DNA of 64,000 bases. It comes from Cohnella sp. CFH 77786 (GTDB lineage Bacteria; Bacillota; Bacilli; Paenibacillales; Paenibacillaceae). The stretch is from contig NZ_WJIB01000013.1 of NCBI RefSeq assembly GCF_019400745.1, positions 1-64,000 on the forward strand, read 5' to 3'. The stretch's first letter is position 1. Each line of letters opens with the position of its first letter. A program made the translations under genes and the position numbers. Shown here one piece after another: positions 45,271-54,091 of the stretch. Below the pieces are notes generated by a model that was given only the letters and a program-made list of their open reading frames with translations, had not been told where the DNA came from and did not search any database.

Positions 45271-45712
45271 ATTGATTCTCTTGCCATCCCACGCTCTCAA
45301 ACCACATTTGATTATGATTTTTCTCCACTGCTTTCCTTACGTAGGAGATCACGTTGTCGGGCAATTCGTGCATGGGAAACCACTTCAACTCCTCGCATTT
45401 GTAGGGCTCGGCGTTGATGATCGTGCCTGTCCACCGATGGACCCGAAGATAGAAGTCGATCCACTCCGAATCCTTGTTTTTGCGGTGAAAAACGCCAACG
45501 AGTTCGATGTCGTCAGGAGCGATGTCGATTCCGGCTTCTTCCTTGGCTTCCCGTATCGCCGCGGTTTTTACTTCTTCCCCTCCATCGATTCTTCCTGCGA
45601 CCACGCTCCATTTTCCGTCCTCGAATCCCGTGTTTTGTCTTTTCAATAGCAGTACTTGATCATTCCGATAAAACAGCAGATGAACGGCTCCGTAAAAGAT
45701 AGGTTTTTTCAA
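45269..45712 (-). CDS. NUDIX hydrolase
   Basis: 147 residues with a full Nudix box, GRIDGGEEVKTAAIREAKEEAGIDI, that binds metal and cleaves nucleoside diphosphate-linked compounds. Substrate unknown. The TTG start overlaps the stop of the HAD gene (TTGA) and GGGAGGA stands six bases before it, so it is translated together with that gene. AT content is higher than in the chromosomal genes to the left, the start of the accessory region. Confidence 0.88.
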   Translation of the reverse strand: MKKPIFYGAVHLLFYRNDQVLLLKRQNTGFEDGKWSVVAGRIDGGEEVKTAAIREAKEEAGIDIAPDDIELVGVFHRKNKDSEWIDFYLRVHRWTGTIINAEPYKCEELKWFPMHELPDNVISYVRKAVEKNHNQMWFESVGWQENQ

Positions 45713-46503
45713 TGTTGTCCTCCCGATGCGATCATTCGTTCTAATGTTTTCGCTACCCCATCCCGATCATTCGTATCCTTGATTTCTTTCGAAATCGCTT
45801 TGAGTTCCTCCACCGCATTTCCCATCGCAACCGGCATCCCGCACATTTCGAATAGCCCGATATCATTGAAATCATCGCCGAATACCATCACATGATCAAG
45901 CGGTATCCCCATGCTTTCGCAAATACGCGCGACGGCTTTCTCCTTGGAAGCTTCTATGGAATGAATTTGGATCAGACTTCCTTGATCGGTGACGACAATG
46001 TTTAACCTGGATGCAAAACGGTCTATGAGTACGTTCACGTCAGTCGGACCGGATATAAGAATTTTGGTGGCGGTTTGCGTTAGGAGCTCCGCCAGTGTCT
46101 TGACGACGGGTTTTCCTTTGACTCTAGCAACCGTGTCTTCGTCGTATTCTTTCAAGCTCATCCATTCATCCAAAACTTCCAAGCTCAAGTCGATGTCAGG
46201 ATCAAGTCGTAAACAATAATCCAGAACCTCTGCTGTCAGTTCGGAATCGATCGGCTCGTGATGGTGTGTCCCCGTATGGTCGCATTTCAGATAAGCTCCG
46301 TTATAGTAGACGAAGGATCCGATTTTCATGAATGATTCGGGCAAGAATGCCTTTACGGCTCTCGGAGGCCGCGCGGAAGCGAAGATGATTTTCATGCCGC
46401 GTTCATGCGAACTCATAACCGCATTGTAATTTCGTCCGGAAACTTGCTTGTTGGAGTCAAGAAGCGTGCCATCCAGATCCAGAACGATCGCGGAATATTT
46501 CAT
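45709..46503 (-). CDS. Cof-type HAD hydrolase
   Basis: 264 residues of the HAD IIB (Cof) subfamily: DLDGTLLDS (nucleophile Asp and acid), FASARPPRAVKAFL, and the metal-binding end MVFGDDFNDIGLFEMCG. These are sugar or nucleotide phosphatases with a large cap domain. The substrate is not predictable. In a two-gene unit with the NUDIX hydrolase, which may act on related phosphorylated metabolites. Confidence 0.9.
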   Translation of the reverse strand: MKYSAIVLDLDGTLLDSNKQVSGRNYNAVMSSHERGMKIIFASARPPRAVKAFLPESFMKIGSFVYYNGAYLKCDHTGTHHHEPIDSELTAEVLDYCLRLDPDIDLSLEVLDEWMSLKEYDEDTVARVKGKPVVKTLAELLTQTATKILISGPTDVNVLIDRFASRLNIVVTDQGSLIQIHSIEASKEKAVARICESMGIPLDHVMVFGDDFNDIGLFEMCGMPVAMGNAVEELKAISKEIKDTNDRDGVAKTLERMIASGGQH

Positions 46504-46525
46504 GGGATACTCCCTTCCGGTGCTC

Positions 46526-46714
46526 TCACGCTCGTTTGTCGATGATATGTTTGTTATCCTTAATCTCTTTCCGAAGCATTCGGATTTCGTCGATCAACAA
46601 GTCCATTTTTCTCGATGTCTTCGATCGATCAATGGCACCTTGAATCACGAGTCCCAAGACGAGCAGGCTGATCGCCCAAATGATAATCGTCACGACTATT
46701 AAATCTCCATTCAC
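46526..46714 (-). CDS. Small single-span protein
   Basis: About 62 residues: one hydrophobic span (LIVVTIIIWAISLLVLGLVIQGAI) and a charged helical tail (MDLLIDEIRMLRKEIKDNKH). GTG start eight bases after AGGAG. A similar layout, one span and a short coiled tail, recurs in the 80-residue protein at 58.2 kb. Such proteins often anchor or adapt partners at the membrane. No family named. Confidence 0.6.
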   Translation of the reverse strand: MNGDLIVVTIIIWAISLLVLGLVIQGAIDRSKTSRKMDLLIDEIRMLRKEIKDNKHIIDKRA

Positions 46715-46776
46715 AGCAGCCACTCCTAATATGCAAGGTTTTAACGCATCGATTACTCAACGTGTCGCCAATCGCA

Positions 46777-47592
46777 TCACCGATTTGTGCCATTCGCCAT
46801 TTCTTTTCTGATGACTTCAACCAGCTTCTGCTTTTCCTTGTCGGGTATCCACTCATTTAACCGAGCAGCTGCTACGGGGATCATCCATTGATCGATCTCT
46901 TCCGGATCCATTTCGGAGATCATGATATATTCCTGCAAGTAGGTTGACAGAAGATCTCGCCGTATTTGTGATATTAGAGATACGATGGCTTTCGGCGTTT
47001 CATCCGGCATTGTACCATACTTGATCAGCACAATCGTTCGGGCCACATCTCCGGTCGGGTTGCCGATCATGCCCGTCATCCAATCAATGATCCACTCTCT
47101 CTCGCCCAGAAGGATATTATCGGGATGGAAATCTCCATGGCAGAGTCTCGTGTCCTCCTTGAGCGTCTCCAGGCGGTTGAGGATCCATTCTTTTTCTGGA
47201 ATGGTCAGAATAGGAGCTTGCTTAATGCTGCCCGATAATATCTCTCTCTGATTTGGCAAATCCGACACAGCGTGTTGATGCATATTCGCATGTAACCTCG
47301 CCATTCTCGCTGCCTCTTGGTTTAATAACCGGGGGTCCTTGGATATAGCTTTCAGCATGGTGACTCCCGATAGCTTCCGATATACGATGCCATGGCGGCC
47401 ATCCATTTCGATCATTCTGATCGATTCCGGACTCGGTACCCCCGCTTGGTAAACCCGCTTACTGATGTGGAACTCGTTTTCGATGGGTTGCAAGGGCATG
47501 TCCGATTTGAACAGCTTCAAAACAAGATCCGGAGCAAAATCCAACAACTCGGCGGTTCTTCCATACGCGATTAATTCATAGGCATTCTGCAT
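46777..47592 (-). CDS. Aminoglycoside phosphotransferase-family kinase
   Basis: 271 residues with the APH catalytic loop LCHGDFHPDNILLGE, followed by the metal-binding WIIDWMTGMIGNPTGDVART. The family phosphorylates small molecules (antibiotics, choline, sugars). Nothing here shows that the substrate is an antibiotic. The ATG at 47592 is preferred for its GGGAG seven bases upstream. Confidence 0.85.
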   Translation of the reverse strand: MQNAYELIAYGRTAELLDFAPDLVLKLFKSDMPLQPIENEFHISKRVYQAGVPSPESIRMIEMDGRHGIVYRKLSGVTMLKAISKDPRLLNQEAARMARLHANMHQHAVSDLPNQREILSGSIKQAPILTIPEKEWILNRLETLKEDTRLCHGDFHPDNILLGEREWIIDWMTGMIGNPTGDVARTIVLIKYGTMPDETPKAIVSLISQIRRDLLSTYLQEYIMISEMDPEEIDQWMIPVAAARLNEWIPDKEKQKLVEVIRKEMANGTNR

Positions 47593-47622
47593 ATCGGATC
47601 TCCCAATCAAACAGTTTAAAGC

Positions 47623-47904
47623 TTACAACACTTTTATCCAATACCGCTGTATCGCTGTACCGTTTACAACAGCCTCTGAACCAAGCAATCCGCCATTCTT
47701 GATGATGGTTTTCGCCGAACCGATGTTTTCTTTGTCACAAGTTACGAGTGCTTCCGATATGCCGAGGTCTTTGGCTTTTGATAAAGCTTGTTTCAAGATC
47801 TCCGTAGCATATCCTTTCCTCCGTTCACTTGGGCGAATGCCATAACCGATATGACCGCCGATCTCGAGTAATTTTTCGTTCAACCGATGACGAATATTTA
47901 CCGC
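47623..47904 (-). pseudogene. GNAT acetyltransferase remnant, C-terminal half
   Basis: VNIRHRLNEKLLEIGGHIGYGIRPSERRKGYATEIL is the acetyl-CoA-binding half of a common GNAT group whose full length is about 170 residues. The N-terminal half is absent, and in the same frame an upstream stop closes it. Only a TTG could start it. It is followed upstream by a remnant of an unrelated gene, so the N-terminus was probably lost by deletion. Confidence 0.75.
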
Positions 47905-47981
47905 TCCCCTCCGGCGGTATGCTTATTGGTCAGACTTCCCAGGTTTCCATCCGATTTCTTGGCTCCATTTATGCCCCTTCA

Positions 47982-48068
47982 TCATGCTTGTCGCAATTGC
48001 TTGCCAAGCTGATCATACATCGCAGGCCATTCTTCTCTGTAGGGTTCGATAACGACCGGATCTTTCAT
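47982..48068 (-). pseudogene. GrpB-family (UPF0157) remnant
   Basis: A ribosome site and ATG lead into MKDPVVIEPYREEWPAMYDQL, the start of GrpB/UPF0157 proteins (normally about 170-190 residues). A stop follows after 28 codons and nothing of the rest of the family can be found. The GNAT remnant follows, so two broken genes lie fused end to end. Confidence 0.7.
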
Positions 48069-48117
48069 TCGCGATCACCTTGATTCCTCTAGGGTTGAAC
48101 CGACAAGATCATTGATC

Positions 48118-48714
48118 CTACAAATTGCTCGTATAAACGAGATTCAACGCAATTAATGCTGCAAATCCAACAAACGAAATTACCAGATTGGCTGCTCTTC
48201 TATCTCTTAAAATCCTTAGCAAGAAGAAAAAAGATACCGATGCGCATAACGTTAACACGATGATTAATTCGGATAGCCCTGCCAGAAAAAGCGCTAACAA
48301 TAGCCCCGCCGCTATATAAGCAGATAGACCAAGCAAGTAACTCAAGATCGGACTTATTTTTTCTTTCTTCACTTCGAGCAACCATTCAATCAGCGCGGAT
48401 ACCGGGATACCCAAGAAGAGGATGAATGGAGCTTCGATAATGAAAACAAACGGCGTTGACTCTAACGTCGTCGATAACATCATGGATATGAGAATGTTGC
48501 TTAAGAGGTAAATCAAGAAACAAATCAAGTATTCATATATTTTTTTGACTGCATTCCGATGATTTGTTTTCGAATTGTAGATTCCCACACCTACATCGTG
48601 GGAACATGACCAACAATATCCGTCTTCCGGATTCATGCATAGCTCGCATAACGTTTTCTTGCATATCGCGCAATGAGTTATACCCTCATGTTGATCATGA
48701 AAATAACAATTCAT
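48118..48714 (-). CDS. Zinc-finger (B-box-like) membrane protein
   Basis: 198 residues. A Cys/His-rich head (residues 1-38: Cys3, His6/His9, HCAICKKTLCELC, GYCWSCSH) resembles the B-box/rhomboid-linked zinc fingers of bacterial membrane proteins. It is followed by about four or five spans. No enzyme signature seen. ATG after AAGGAGATG. Function unknown. Confidence 0.75.
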   Translation of the reverse strand: MNCYFHDQHEGITHCAICKKTLCELCMNPEDGYCWSCSHDVGVGIYNSKTNHRNAVKKIYEYLICFLIYLLSNILISMMLSTTLESTPFVFIIEAPFILFLGIPVSALIEWLLEVKKEKISPILSYLLGLSAYIAAGLLLALFLAGLSELIIVLTLCASVSFFFLLRILRDRRAANLVISFVGFAALIALNLVYTSNL

Positions 48715-48749
48715 CTCGCATCTCCTTGGATCAACGGGACCGTCCCGTT

Positions 48750-49265
48750 CTACTGCTTCTTAGCATTTTCGAATCGGTGGATACCAAAATCTTTTATCGT
48801 TGATTTCAAAATCGCTTCGCGGAGTGGATTCAAGTTCGTCATCCACCTGATCTCGATATTGTGCTCCATAAGTCTTTCCGTCAGTTTACTGATGGGTTCC
48901 ATCGCCATTGGCTCTATCGTCTGTTCCGAAATATAGTATCCGGCAATCTCGTCGAACAACTTGAAACTTTGACCCGGTAAGGTGTATTTGAATATCGTTG
49001 CCGTGTTTATAGCATGAAACCAATGGGTCTCTACCGAGATGACGATGTTCGAATTCGTAGTCCCGAAAAAGCGTATCTCGTCTTCTTCGGAAATATCCGG
49101 AGTTCTCGTATAGACAATTCTTGGGCAATCGCGAGGAAAGAAAAAAGTGAACTCGTGTTCTTTGTCGATCGCCCATACAATTGGAGGCATGTCTTGCCGG
49201 TTATGTTTTACTCTGGGCTTGAAGACCTCAATGTTCGGATCGCTGCTAAAATGGTACAGCTCCAT
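48750..49265 (-). CDS. DUF6886-like protein
   Basis: 171 residues starting MELYHFSSDPNIEVFKPR, with VWAIDKEHEFTFFFPRDCPR and WFHAINTATIFKYTLP. This pattern occurs in conserved Bacillaceae proteins of unknown function, assigned to DUF6886 from memory; an ADP-ribosyltransferase-like fold is only a guess. Soluble, no signal peptide. Start ATG after GGGAGGAAATGA. 36 bases upstream of the zinc-finger protein gene, probably one transcript. Confidence 0.65.
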   Translation of the reverse strand: MELYHFSSDPNIEVFKPRVKHNRQDMPPIVWAIDKEHEFTFFFPRDCPRIVYTRTPDISEEDEIRFFGTTNSNIVISVETHWFHAINTATIFKYTLPGQSFKLFDEIAGYYISEQTIEPMAMEPISKLTERLMEHNIEIRWMTNLNPLREAILKSTIKDFGIHRFENAKKQ

Positions 49266-49311
49266 TCATTTCCTCCCTTCTTATTGACGAACTACCCATT
49301 TGCAATTCCCC

Positions 49312-49910
49312 TTAGGTCATTAAATAACTTTCATCTCGGAGAAAGCCTTCAAGTCTGCTCCTCACTACAGGCCATTCATGATCAATAATGCTATATATCA
49401 CATAATCTAAGTTGTGATATTTCTTCCTCAATATCCCTTCTCTCATCGCTCCTAACCGTTCAATCGCTTTTTGCGATCTAACATTATCCGTGCTTGTCAC
49501 GATTTCCACTCGAACGGTCTTTAGGCGAAAGCGTACTTTAACATCAAATATTTACATTCCGTGTTCACTCTCGTTCTCCAAACCTTGGAAGAATACCAAG
49601 TAGATCCGATGTTTAAATTATGATTTTCTTCAGAAATACGTAGAAATCGAGTTGAACCCACATACTCATCCCGTTCTGTATCGAATACGGCAAACGGGTA
49701 TTGTTCTTTGCGTTCACGACCTTCAAGCGCTTTAAGCACAAAGTTTTTCATGTCATCTATCGTGTTAATCTTTGTTGGATAGTTAGCCCAAATCGCCGGA
49801 TCTCTTGAACTATCAAATAGAGGCAAAATGTGCTCCATTGTTAATGGGACAAGTTTTACCCTATTGCCTTCTAACTTGGAAAATGAATACAAATGGAACC
49901 CTTCCTTCAC
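49312..49910 (-). pseudogene. GNAT acetyltransferase broken by a frameshift
   Basis: The N-terminal part (LEGNRVKLVPLTMEHILPLF...GSTWYSSKVWRTRVNTECKYLMLKYAF) and the C-terminal part (VEIVTSTDNVRSQKAIERLGAMREGILRK) belong to one RimJ/RimL-type enzyme of about 190 residues. They lie in different frames. The first ends at a stop at 49521-49523, where a few residues are missing between LKYAF and RVEI. An att-like arm begins just past its start. Confidence 0.85.
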
Positions 49911-49920
49911 ACTTCGAAAA

Positions 49921-49948
49921 TGTTAACGACCCTCGTATTCACGAACCT
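49921..49948. repeat. att-like element, left arm only
   Basis: TGTTAAC followed by GACCCTCGTATTCACGAACC, then unrelated sequence and the end of the HAD gene 20 bases later. It lacks the middle and right arm of the intact copies. Confidence 0.6.
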
Positions 49949-49966
49949 ATGGCCTTTCCCGATAAA

Positions 49967-50614
49967 CTAAAGATAATTCTTGATTTCCCTGATATCCGCA
50001 ATTTCTGCGCTAGGGTAAACGCTCATGTTTTCCATCTTGAGTTTATCCCCACGATAGGAGATGAACTTGATTCCTGCGCTTGCCGATGCCTTTCCGTCTA
50101 TCCAGGCATCTCCAACCGAGATCCACTCTTCAGCGGAAATATTCCTAAATCGGTCTAATATATAGAGAAATCCGTCCGGGGACGGCTTCAGTGATCTCAT
50201 TAACTCTCTACCGACAACAGTGTCGAAAAAGTGCAAGATTTCGTGTTCTCGAAGCGCTGTTTCTGCAGCGGCTATGGAGTTATTTGTTACAATCACCATG
50301 CGATACTTGCCTTTCAAATCATGAAGAAGCTCTACTACTCCGGATTCAAGGACAACATTCTGCATCCCGAGCATCTCGAATTTCTTCGGAATCTCCCACA
50401 TTTCCCGAAGCAACTCATCTGTCATCATTCCGTTTTTTGATGCAATGTCAATGATGGTTGAAGAGGTATGATCCTGCAAAGAAAAATCCTTAGGAAGTAT
50501 CCCTCTGCTTGCGAGGAATTGATAGGTTTCAATCTTCATCGATTCAAAGTCGATTCTCGATCGCAGCAAGGTATTGTCCATGTCGAAGATGATCCCTTTT
50601 ATTGCAAGCTTCAT
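49967..50614 (-). CDS. HAD-family hydrolase
   Basis: 215 residues of the phosphoglycolate phosphatase-like HAD group: FDMDNTLLRSRID (nucleophile), MVIVTNNSIAAAETAL (motif II), LKPSPDGFLYIL (motif III Lys) and ISVGDAWIDGKASASAG (motif IV). The ATG at 50614 follows GAGGATTGAT; a longer frame runs into the remnant upstream. Substrate unknown. Confidence 0.85.
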   Translation of the reverse strand: MKLAIKGIIFDMDNTLLRSRIDFESMKIETYQFLASRGILPKDFSLQDHTSSTIIDIASKNGMMTDELLREMWEIPKKFEMLGMQNVVLESGVVELLHDLKGKYRMVIVTNNSIAAAETALREHEILHFFDTVVGRELMRSLKPSPDGFLYILDRFRNISAEEWISVGDAWIDGKASASAGIKFISYRGDKLKMENMSVYPSAEIADIREIKNYL

Positions 50615-50727
50615 ATCAATCCTCATTTCGAACATAAGTTGTATGACGGATCTAATGTTTGATCGCATCCCTTTGGGAAGCAGGGAGTCAATCTCATAAA
50701 CACCCGGAACGATATTCGTTTGATTCA

Positions 50728-50868
50728 TTAATTGCTGTTCTTCATCCGTTTCGCCTTCGCTAATTTGATGATTTTACAGCTGTAATCCCACTCGAAAACT
50801 TCAGAGCAACCGCCTTCACCAATCTTGTCCCCGAGTTTAATGCACATGCTTGAGTTATCCTTCAACAT
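50728..50868 (-). pseudogene. Aminoglycoside phosphotransferase-family remnant
   Basis: 46 codons read KLGDKIGEGGCSEVFEW...CKIIKLAKA, the glycine-rich nucleotide loop and first strand of an APH-like kinase, then a stop. After it, IVPGVYEI looks like a second piece of the same family running into the HAD gene leader. The catalytic HGDxHxxN part is absent. Confidence 0.65.
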
Positions 50869-50934
50869 GTTATGAAATTTAATGATATTGGGAATCATGA
50901 TCGTTAGCAGCGCTAATAAGAATCGGGTGAATAT

Positions 50935-51333
50935 ATGTTTTCATTCTTGAAACCGCTAAGAAAATATGAAGATTTCGTTCAACGTGCCGTTTTTTATGAT
51001 TTATTATTTCTAAGAAAAAAAGCCATCAATATCATGAAAAAAGCGATAAGTTTGCCTTTTACCCATAAAGAAATCGCAAGCGGACACGTCTATCTTGGTT
51101 TACTATCATTAAAAACGAAAGATCATCTTCAGGCTTTAGAATCCTTTGATACGGCTTTAGAGATGGTTTCTGAAGAAAAAATATACTATAACAACAATAT
51201 GAAAACGATAATTGAAACTTACATGAAATATGGCGATCGTAAAAGAGGGTTATATTGGCTAAATCATTTGTTAGAGAGGCAGGAATACGACAAGAGGTTT
51301 AGAAAATTAGAGATTTACAAAGATCAATTTTGA
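50935..51333 (+). CDS. TPR-like hypothetical protein
   Basis: 132 residues, mostly helical and basic, with a probable tetratricopeptide-type repeat (GHVYLGLLSLKTKDHLQALESFDTALEM). It reads opposite to most genes of the region and its stop lies 14 bases from the end of the convergent GNAT gene. Weak ribosome site (GGGTGAA). Strongly AT-rich. Function unknown; TPR proteins usually bind other proteins. Confidence 0.6.
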   Translation: MFSFLKPLRKYEDFVQRAVFYDLLFLRKKAINIMKKAISLPFTHKEIASGHVYLGLLSLKTKDHLQALESFDTALEMVSEEKIYYNNNMKTIIETYMKYGDRKRGLYWLNHLLERQEYDKRFRKLEIYKDQF

Positions 51334-51346
51334 TTATTACTTGGAT

Positions 51347-51796
51347 CTACTGTCGAAACACTTTATGCTCTTGGATTAATGCCTTCTTGAAATATACGGC
51401 TGACTCCTCATAGCCAATGGCCCTGTAAAATGCGCCCGCTCTTCTTGTGGCAAGTGCAACAAGTTTTGAACCGCGCTTTAGGGCACTTTCTTCAATGATT
51501 TCCATCAGTTTCTGTCCAACGTTCCTTCCTCTGAACTCATCCGTAACAAATAATTCTTCCACCCAACTGACTACGCCGTTCGCGTAAAAAGTCGAGTGAT
51601 GAAAGGCTAATACATAGCCGATTACTTTTGATTCTGTTTCCGCAATGACTAAGTCAACATTTGCATCACTTATATGTTCTGCAAGTATTCTTGAAAAATC
51701 CGCCTTATTTAATTCGAAGCTTGTGGCAAGACTTGCTGCTAAAGGGAATAATTCCTCTTCATCTTGAAGGACAGCTTGCCTAAAGTGTATGTTCAA
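51347..51796 (-). CDS. GNAT acetyltransferase
   Basis: About 150 residues: IHFRQAVLQDEEELFPL, core VEELFVTDEFRGRNVGQKLMEIIEESALKRG and end RAGAFYRAIGYEESAVYFKK. The TTG at 51796 is chosen because GGAAAG is nine bases before it. The longer frame to 51952 merely translates the att-like element upstream. Substrate unknown. Confidence 0.82.
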   Translation of the reverse strand: MNIHFRQAVLQDEEELFPLAASLATSFELNKADFSRILAEHISDANVDLVIAETESKVIGYVLAFHHSTFYANGVVSWVEELFVTDEFRGRNVGQKLMEIIEESALKRGSKLVALATRRAGAFYRAIGYEESAVYFKKALIQEHKVFRQ

Positions 51797-51814
51797 CTTC
51801 AATATCTTTCCTTT

Positions 51815-51950
51815 CCAGAAAACGATTTTTAAGGACCCGAAAGGGTCCGCACGCGGTGCGTTTAGGTTCGCGGGGTTTTCTGACTGGTTCCGCTTCCTTA
51901 GAAATCCTTCGGGCGGACCTAGGGGCGGCGAATGCCGGCCAAATACTTTC
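51815..51950. repeat. att-like element, decayed outer arms
   Basis: The middle of the common element is clear (GCGTTTAGGTTCGCGGGG, CTTCGGGCGGACCTAGGG, GGCGGCGAATGCCGG), but the CGTATTCACG/CGTGAATACG arms and boundary boxes are gone. It is probably an old, inactive copy. Confidence 0.65.
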
Positions 51951-51960
51951 AAAATATGTT

Positions 51961-52344
51961 TTAACTATAATCTTCGATCATGATTAGCTTTTCATTTTTG
52001 ATACGGAAAACCGACTTCCCTTTCAGTTGTATTACATCACCGGCTTTCAATCCGTTAGGTAGGTCTGTTGCCAATGTTCCTACATAATCGACCTCAATCT
52101 CTGCCGTATCGTTATGAATCGTAATTTCCGTTATCGTTTGACGCCTTTGCGAAAAGATCTTCACCGATTGTTCAGCTAATGTACGAAATTGATCAATTCC
52201 CTTTGTTTCCGTATCAACTACACCACCGGAAATGTTTCGAAATTCAATATTTTCATGCAACAGTCTGATCATCCCGTCAATATCAAAAGAGTTGTATGCA
52301 TTTAAGTAGTTTCTAATCAGGGTAGTAATTTCAATGTCTTTCAT
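51961..52344 (-). CDS. NTF2/SnoaL-like protein
   Basis: 127 residues with the usual opening LIRNYLNAYNSFDIDGMIRLLHENIEFRNISGG and a beta-rich rest (TITEITIHNDTAEIEVDYVG). Members are cone-shaped ligand-binding proteins or isomerases. The ATG overlaps the stop of a small broken frame upstream (ATGA) and has AAAGGAG before it. Specific role unknown. Confidence 0.8.
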   Translation of the reverse strand: MKDIEITTLIRNYLNAYNSFDIDGMIRLLHENIEFRNISGGVVDTETKGIDQFRTLAEQSVKIFSQRRQTITEITIHNDTAEIEVDYVGTLATDLPNGLKAGDVIQLKGKSVFRIKNEKLIMIEDYS

Positions 52345-52471
52345 ATTGTTTCCGACTCCTTTGTTTGGTCTGAATACTCGTGCTCTAATTCATAAAATAA
52401 CAATGCTAAACAGTCATGGAATCCCCAACCAATTCCATCCGTATCCTGATTAAGTCTTTGATATGTGACAT
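52341..52471 (-). pseudogene. Small frameshifted reading frame upstream of the NTF2-like gene
   Basis: AAAGGA and an ATG lead into MSHIKDLIRIRMELVGDSMTV and a stop. The adjacent frame then carries DCLALLFYELEHEYSDQTKES to a stop overlapping the next start. One indel would join them into a protein of about 43 residues. Family not recognised, so this is tentative. Confidence 0.35.
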
Positions 52472-52509
52472 GGATCCTTTCTCTTGATTTCTGCTTACTA
52501 CGTCTTGTC

Positions 52510-52655
52510 GTGCAACGTCTCTCGTATTCACGACGCAAGCCGGCCTTAGATAGCTCTTAATCTTAGGCCGGCTCGTGTCGACTGAACCATCTTCCATGAT
52601 TATACATCGGACGACCAAGGGGCGTAAGCCCAGCAATGTGAATGTAGTGTTGCGG
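52510..52655. repeat. attC-like element, subtype B
   Basis: Outer boxes GTGCAAC and GTTGCGG, left arm TCTCGTATTCACGACG, right arm ATGTGAATGTAG. The middle differs from the main type: it has a GCCGGCCTTAGATAGCTC / CTTAGGCCGGC hairpin and CCATGATTATACATCGGAC. The same middle occurs in the copy at 53875. Confidence 0.65.
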
Positions 52656-52673
52656 CGGAACTCCGAGCTATAA

Positions 52674-53102
52674 TTACTTTATTTCACGTCTATGAACAAC
52701 TCCAAACATACCTGTCATTCCATCATGTTTATTAAAACCATATTTCTTGTAAAATGACTCTTTTCCTTTGGAAGCAAATAAACCAACAAATGATTTTTCA
52801 GGTGCATTCCCAATTAAATATTCCAATATCGCTTCCATAATGGTCTTTCCGATCCCTTTGTTCTGATATTCTGGCATGACCGCAATGTCTTGTATATAAA
52901 AATAGATCTTTCCATCTCCGACCACTCTACCCATTCCAATTACTTCATCTTCATGTTGAATCACAACACCAAATAATGATTGATCCAGAGATTCCTCTGC
53001 AACGTCAAAGTTAATAAACTCCGTCCAACCAACAGCATTACATAGGTTTTTGTATTCCGCAATTGTAGGTTTTCTTTTTATTGTTTTATATTCTTTACTC
53101 AT
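52674..53102 (-). CDS. GNAT acetyltransferase
   Basis: 142 residues: FGVVIQHEDEVIGMGRVVGDGKIYFYIQDIAVMPEYQNKGIGKTIMEAIL and the end SKGKESFYKKYGFNKHDGMTGMF. This is a small, complete acetyl_1-type enzyme. It lies between two att-like elements (24 bases after one, 33 bases before the other), so it is the cargo of one cassette. ATG after AGGGGATATAA. Substrate unknown. Confidence 0.85.
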   Translation of the reverse strand: MSKEYKTIKRKPTIAEYKNLCNAVGWTEFINFDVAEESLDQSLFGVVIQHEDEVIGMGRVVGDGKIYFYIQDIAVMPEYQNKGIGKTIMEAILEYLIGNAPEKSFVGLFASKGKESFYKKYGFNKHDGMTGMFGVVHRREIK

Positions 53103-53135
53103 TTATATCCCCTACTCCTATATACTTCGTTCGTC

Positions 53136-53302
53136 GTATAACGTTCCCGTATTCACGAACCCGAGAACCTTAAGCCCCAACGTGACAGCCGCGACGCGGT
53201 TAGGTTCGCAGAGCTGTCCGCCTGGATCCGTTTCCCCAAAAATACCGCAGTCGGACCGAGAGACGGCGAAAGCCGGCTTGATGCGTGAATGTGTTGTTAT
53301 CT
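53136..53302. repeat. attC-like element, main type
   Basis: Boxes GTATAAC and GTTATCT, arms TCCCGTATTCACGAACC and GCGTGAATGTG, and the shared middle (GAGAACCTTAAGCCCCAACG, GCGACGCGGTTAGGTTCGCA). 167 bp. Its right boundary matches, as an inverted copy, the left boundary of the next element at 53864-53881. Confidence 0.7.
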
Positions 53303-53362
53303 GCTGTTGCCCTCTTCTTTGAGATTGTTCGACAATTTACCCGTTCTTCTCGCACTTCATCA

Positions 53363-53767
53363 TTAATCCAAAAACCTACTTCTTATTTCTACTGTCGGGA
53401 TCATACAACGATCTCTTTTCCCAAACCATTTATACCGGTTCTTGGCAATAAAGTTATATACCATATCTCTCATCGGGCTTGGAATAATTAATAATAGATA
53501 ACCTATTTTCCAAAGACCGCTCAAGTGTCTAAAGATTCTTAATGCGGCGCTTGATTTCAAATAAGGTCTACCTTGATCGATAAGTACAAAACTACCAAAG
53601 TACCCATCCAATTTGTAATCATGTAAGATCTCTTGACCTTTTTTTCCCTGCATTGAAGCAAAATAAAAATACCCTTGTGGGTCTCTATTAATAATAAACT
53701 GAACACTGCTATTGCAAAAATTGCATACTCCATCAAAAAGGATGATTGCTTTTTTGTCATGGCTCAT
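53363..53767 (-). CDS. DCC-family thiol oxidoreductase-like protein
   Basis: 134 residues with the DUF393 signature LFDGVCNFCNSSVQFIINRD (DxxCxxC), then FASMQGKKGQEIL and the hydrophobic LSGLWKIGYLLLIIPSPMRD. DCC proteins are thioredoxin-like membrane-associated proteins of unknown substrate. The ATG at 53767 gives proper spacing to AGGA. Sole cargo of a cassette whose ends match very well (GTTATCTG...TTGCCCT against AGGGCAA...CAGATAAC). Confidence 0.85.
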   Translation of the reverse strand: MSHDKKAIILFDGVCNFCNSSVQFIINRDPQGYFYFASMQGKKGQEILHDYKLDGYFGSFVLIDQGRPYLKSSAALRIFRHLSGLWKIGYLLLIIPSPMRDMVYNFIAKNRYKWFGKRDRCMIPTVEIRSRFLD

Positions 53768-53874
53768 GTTGTTCATTCCTCACAATTAGGATATCGTCGG
53801 GAACATCACTGATAAATTACACGAAATTGAAATCCTCCTGAACAAAGGTTTAAAAATGATTTTAGGGCAATTAC

Positions 53875-54021
53875 AGATAACGTCTCTCGTATTAACGACG
53901 CGACCCGGCCTAAGATAGCTCCTATCTTAAGCCAGGTCGTATGTTGTCTGAGTTATCTTCCATGATTATACATCTGACAATCAAGGCGCGAAAGCCCCGA
54001 AGCGTGAATACGGTGTTTAGG
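53875..54021. repeat. attC-like element, subtype B
   Basis: Boxes AGATAAC and GTTTAGG, arms TCTCGTATTAACGACG and GCGTGAATACGG, and the subtype B middle with a GGCCTAAGATAGCTC / CTTAAGCC hairpin and CCATGATTATACATCTGAC. 147 bp. Confidence 0.65.
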
Positions 54022-54091
54022 CTGTTATTGCCATTTTCGAGTTACAAGCAGGATTGCAATTGTTGCTTATAATAGTTTTCTTTGTATTCGA

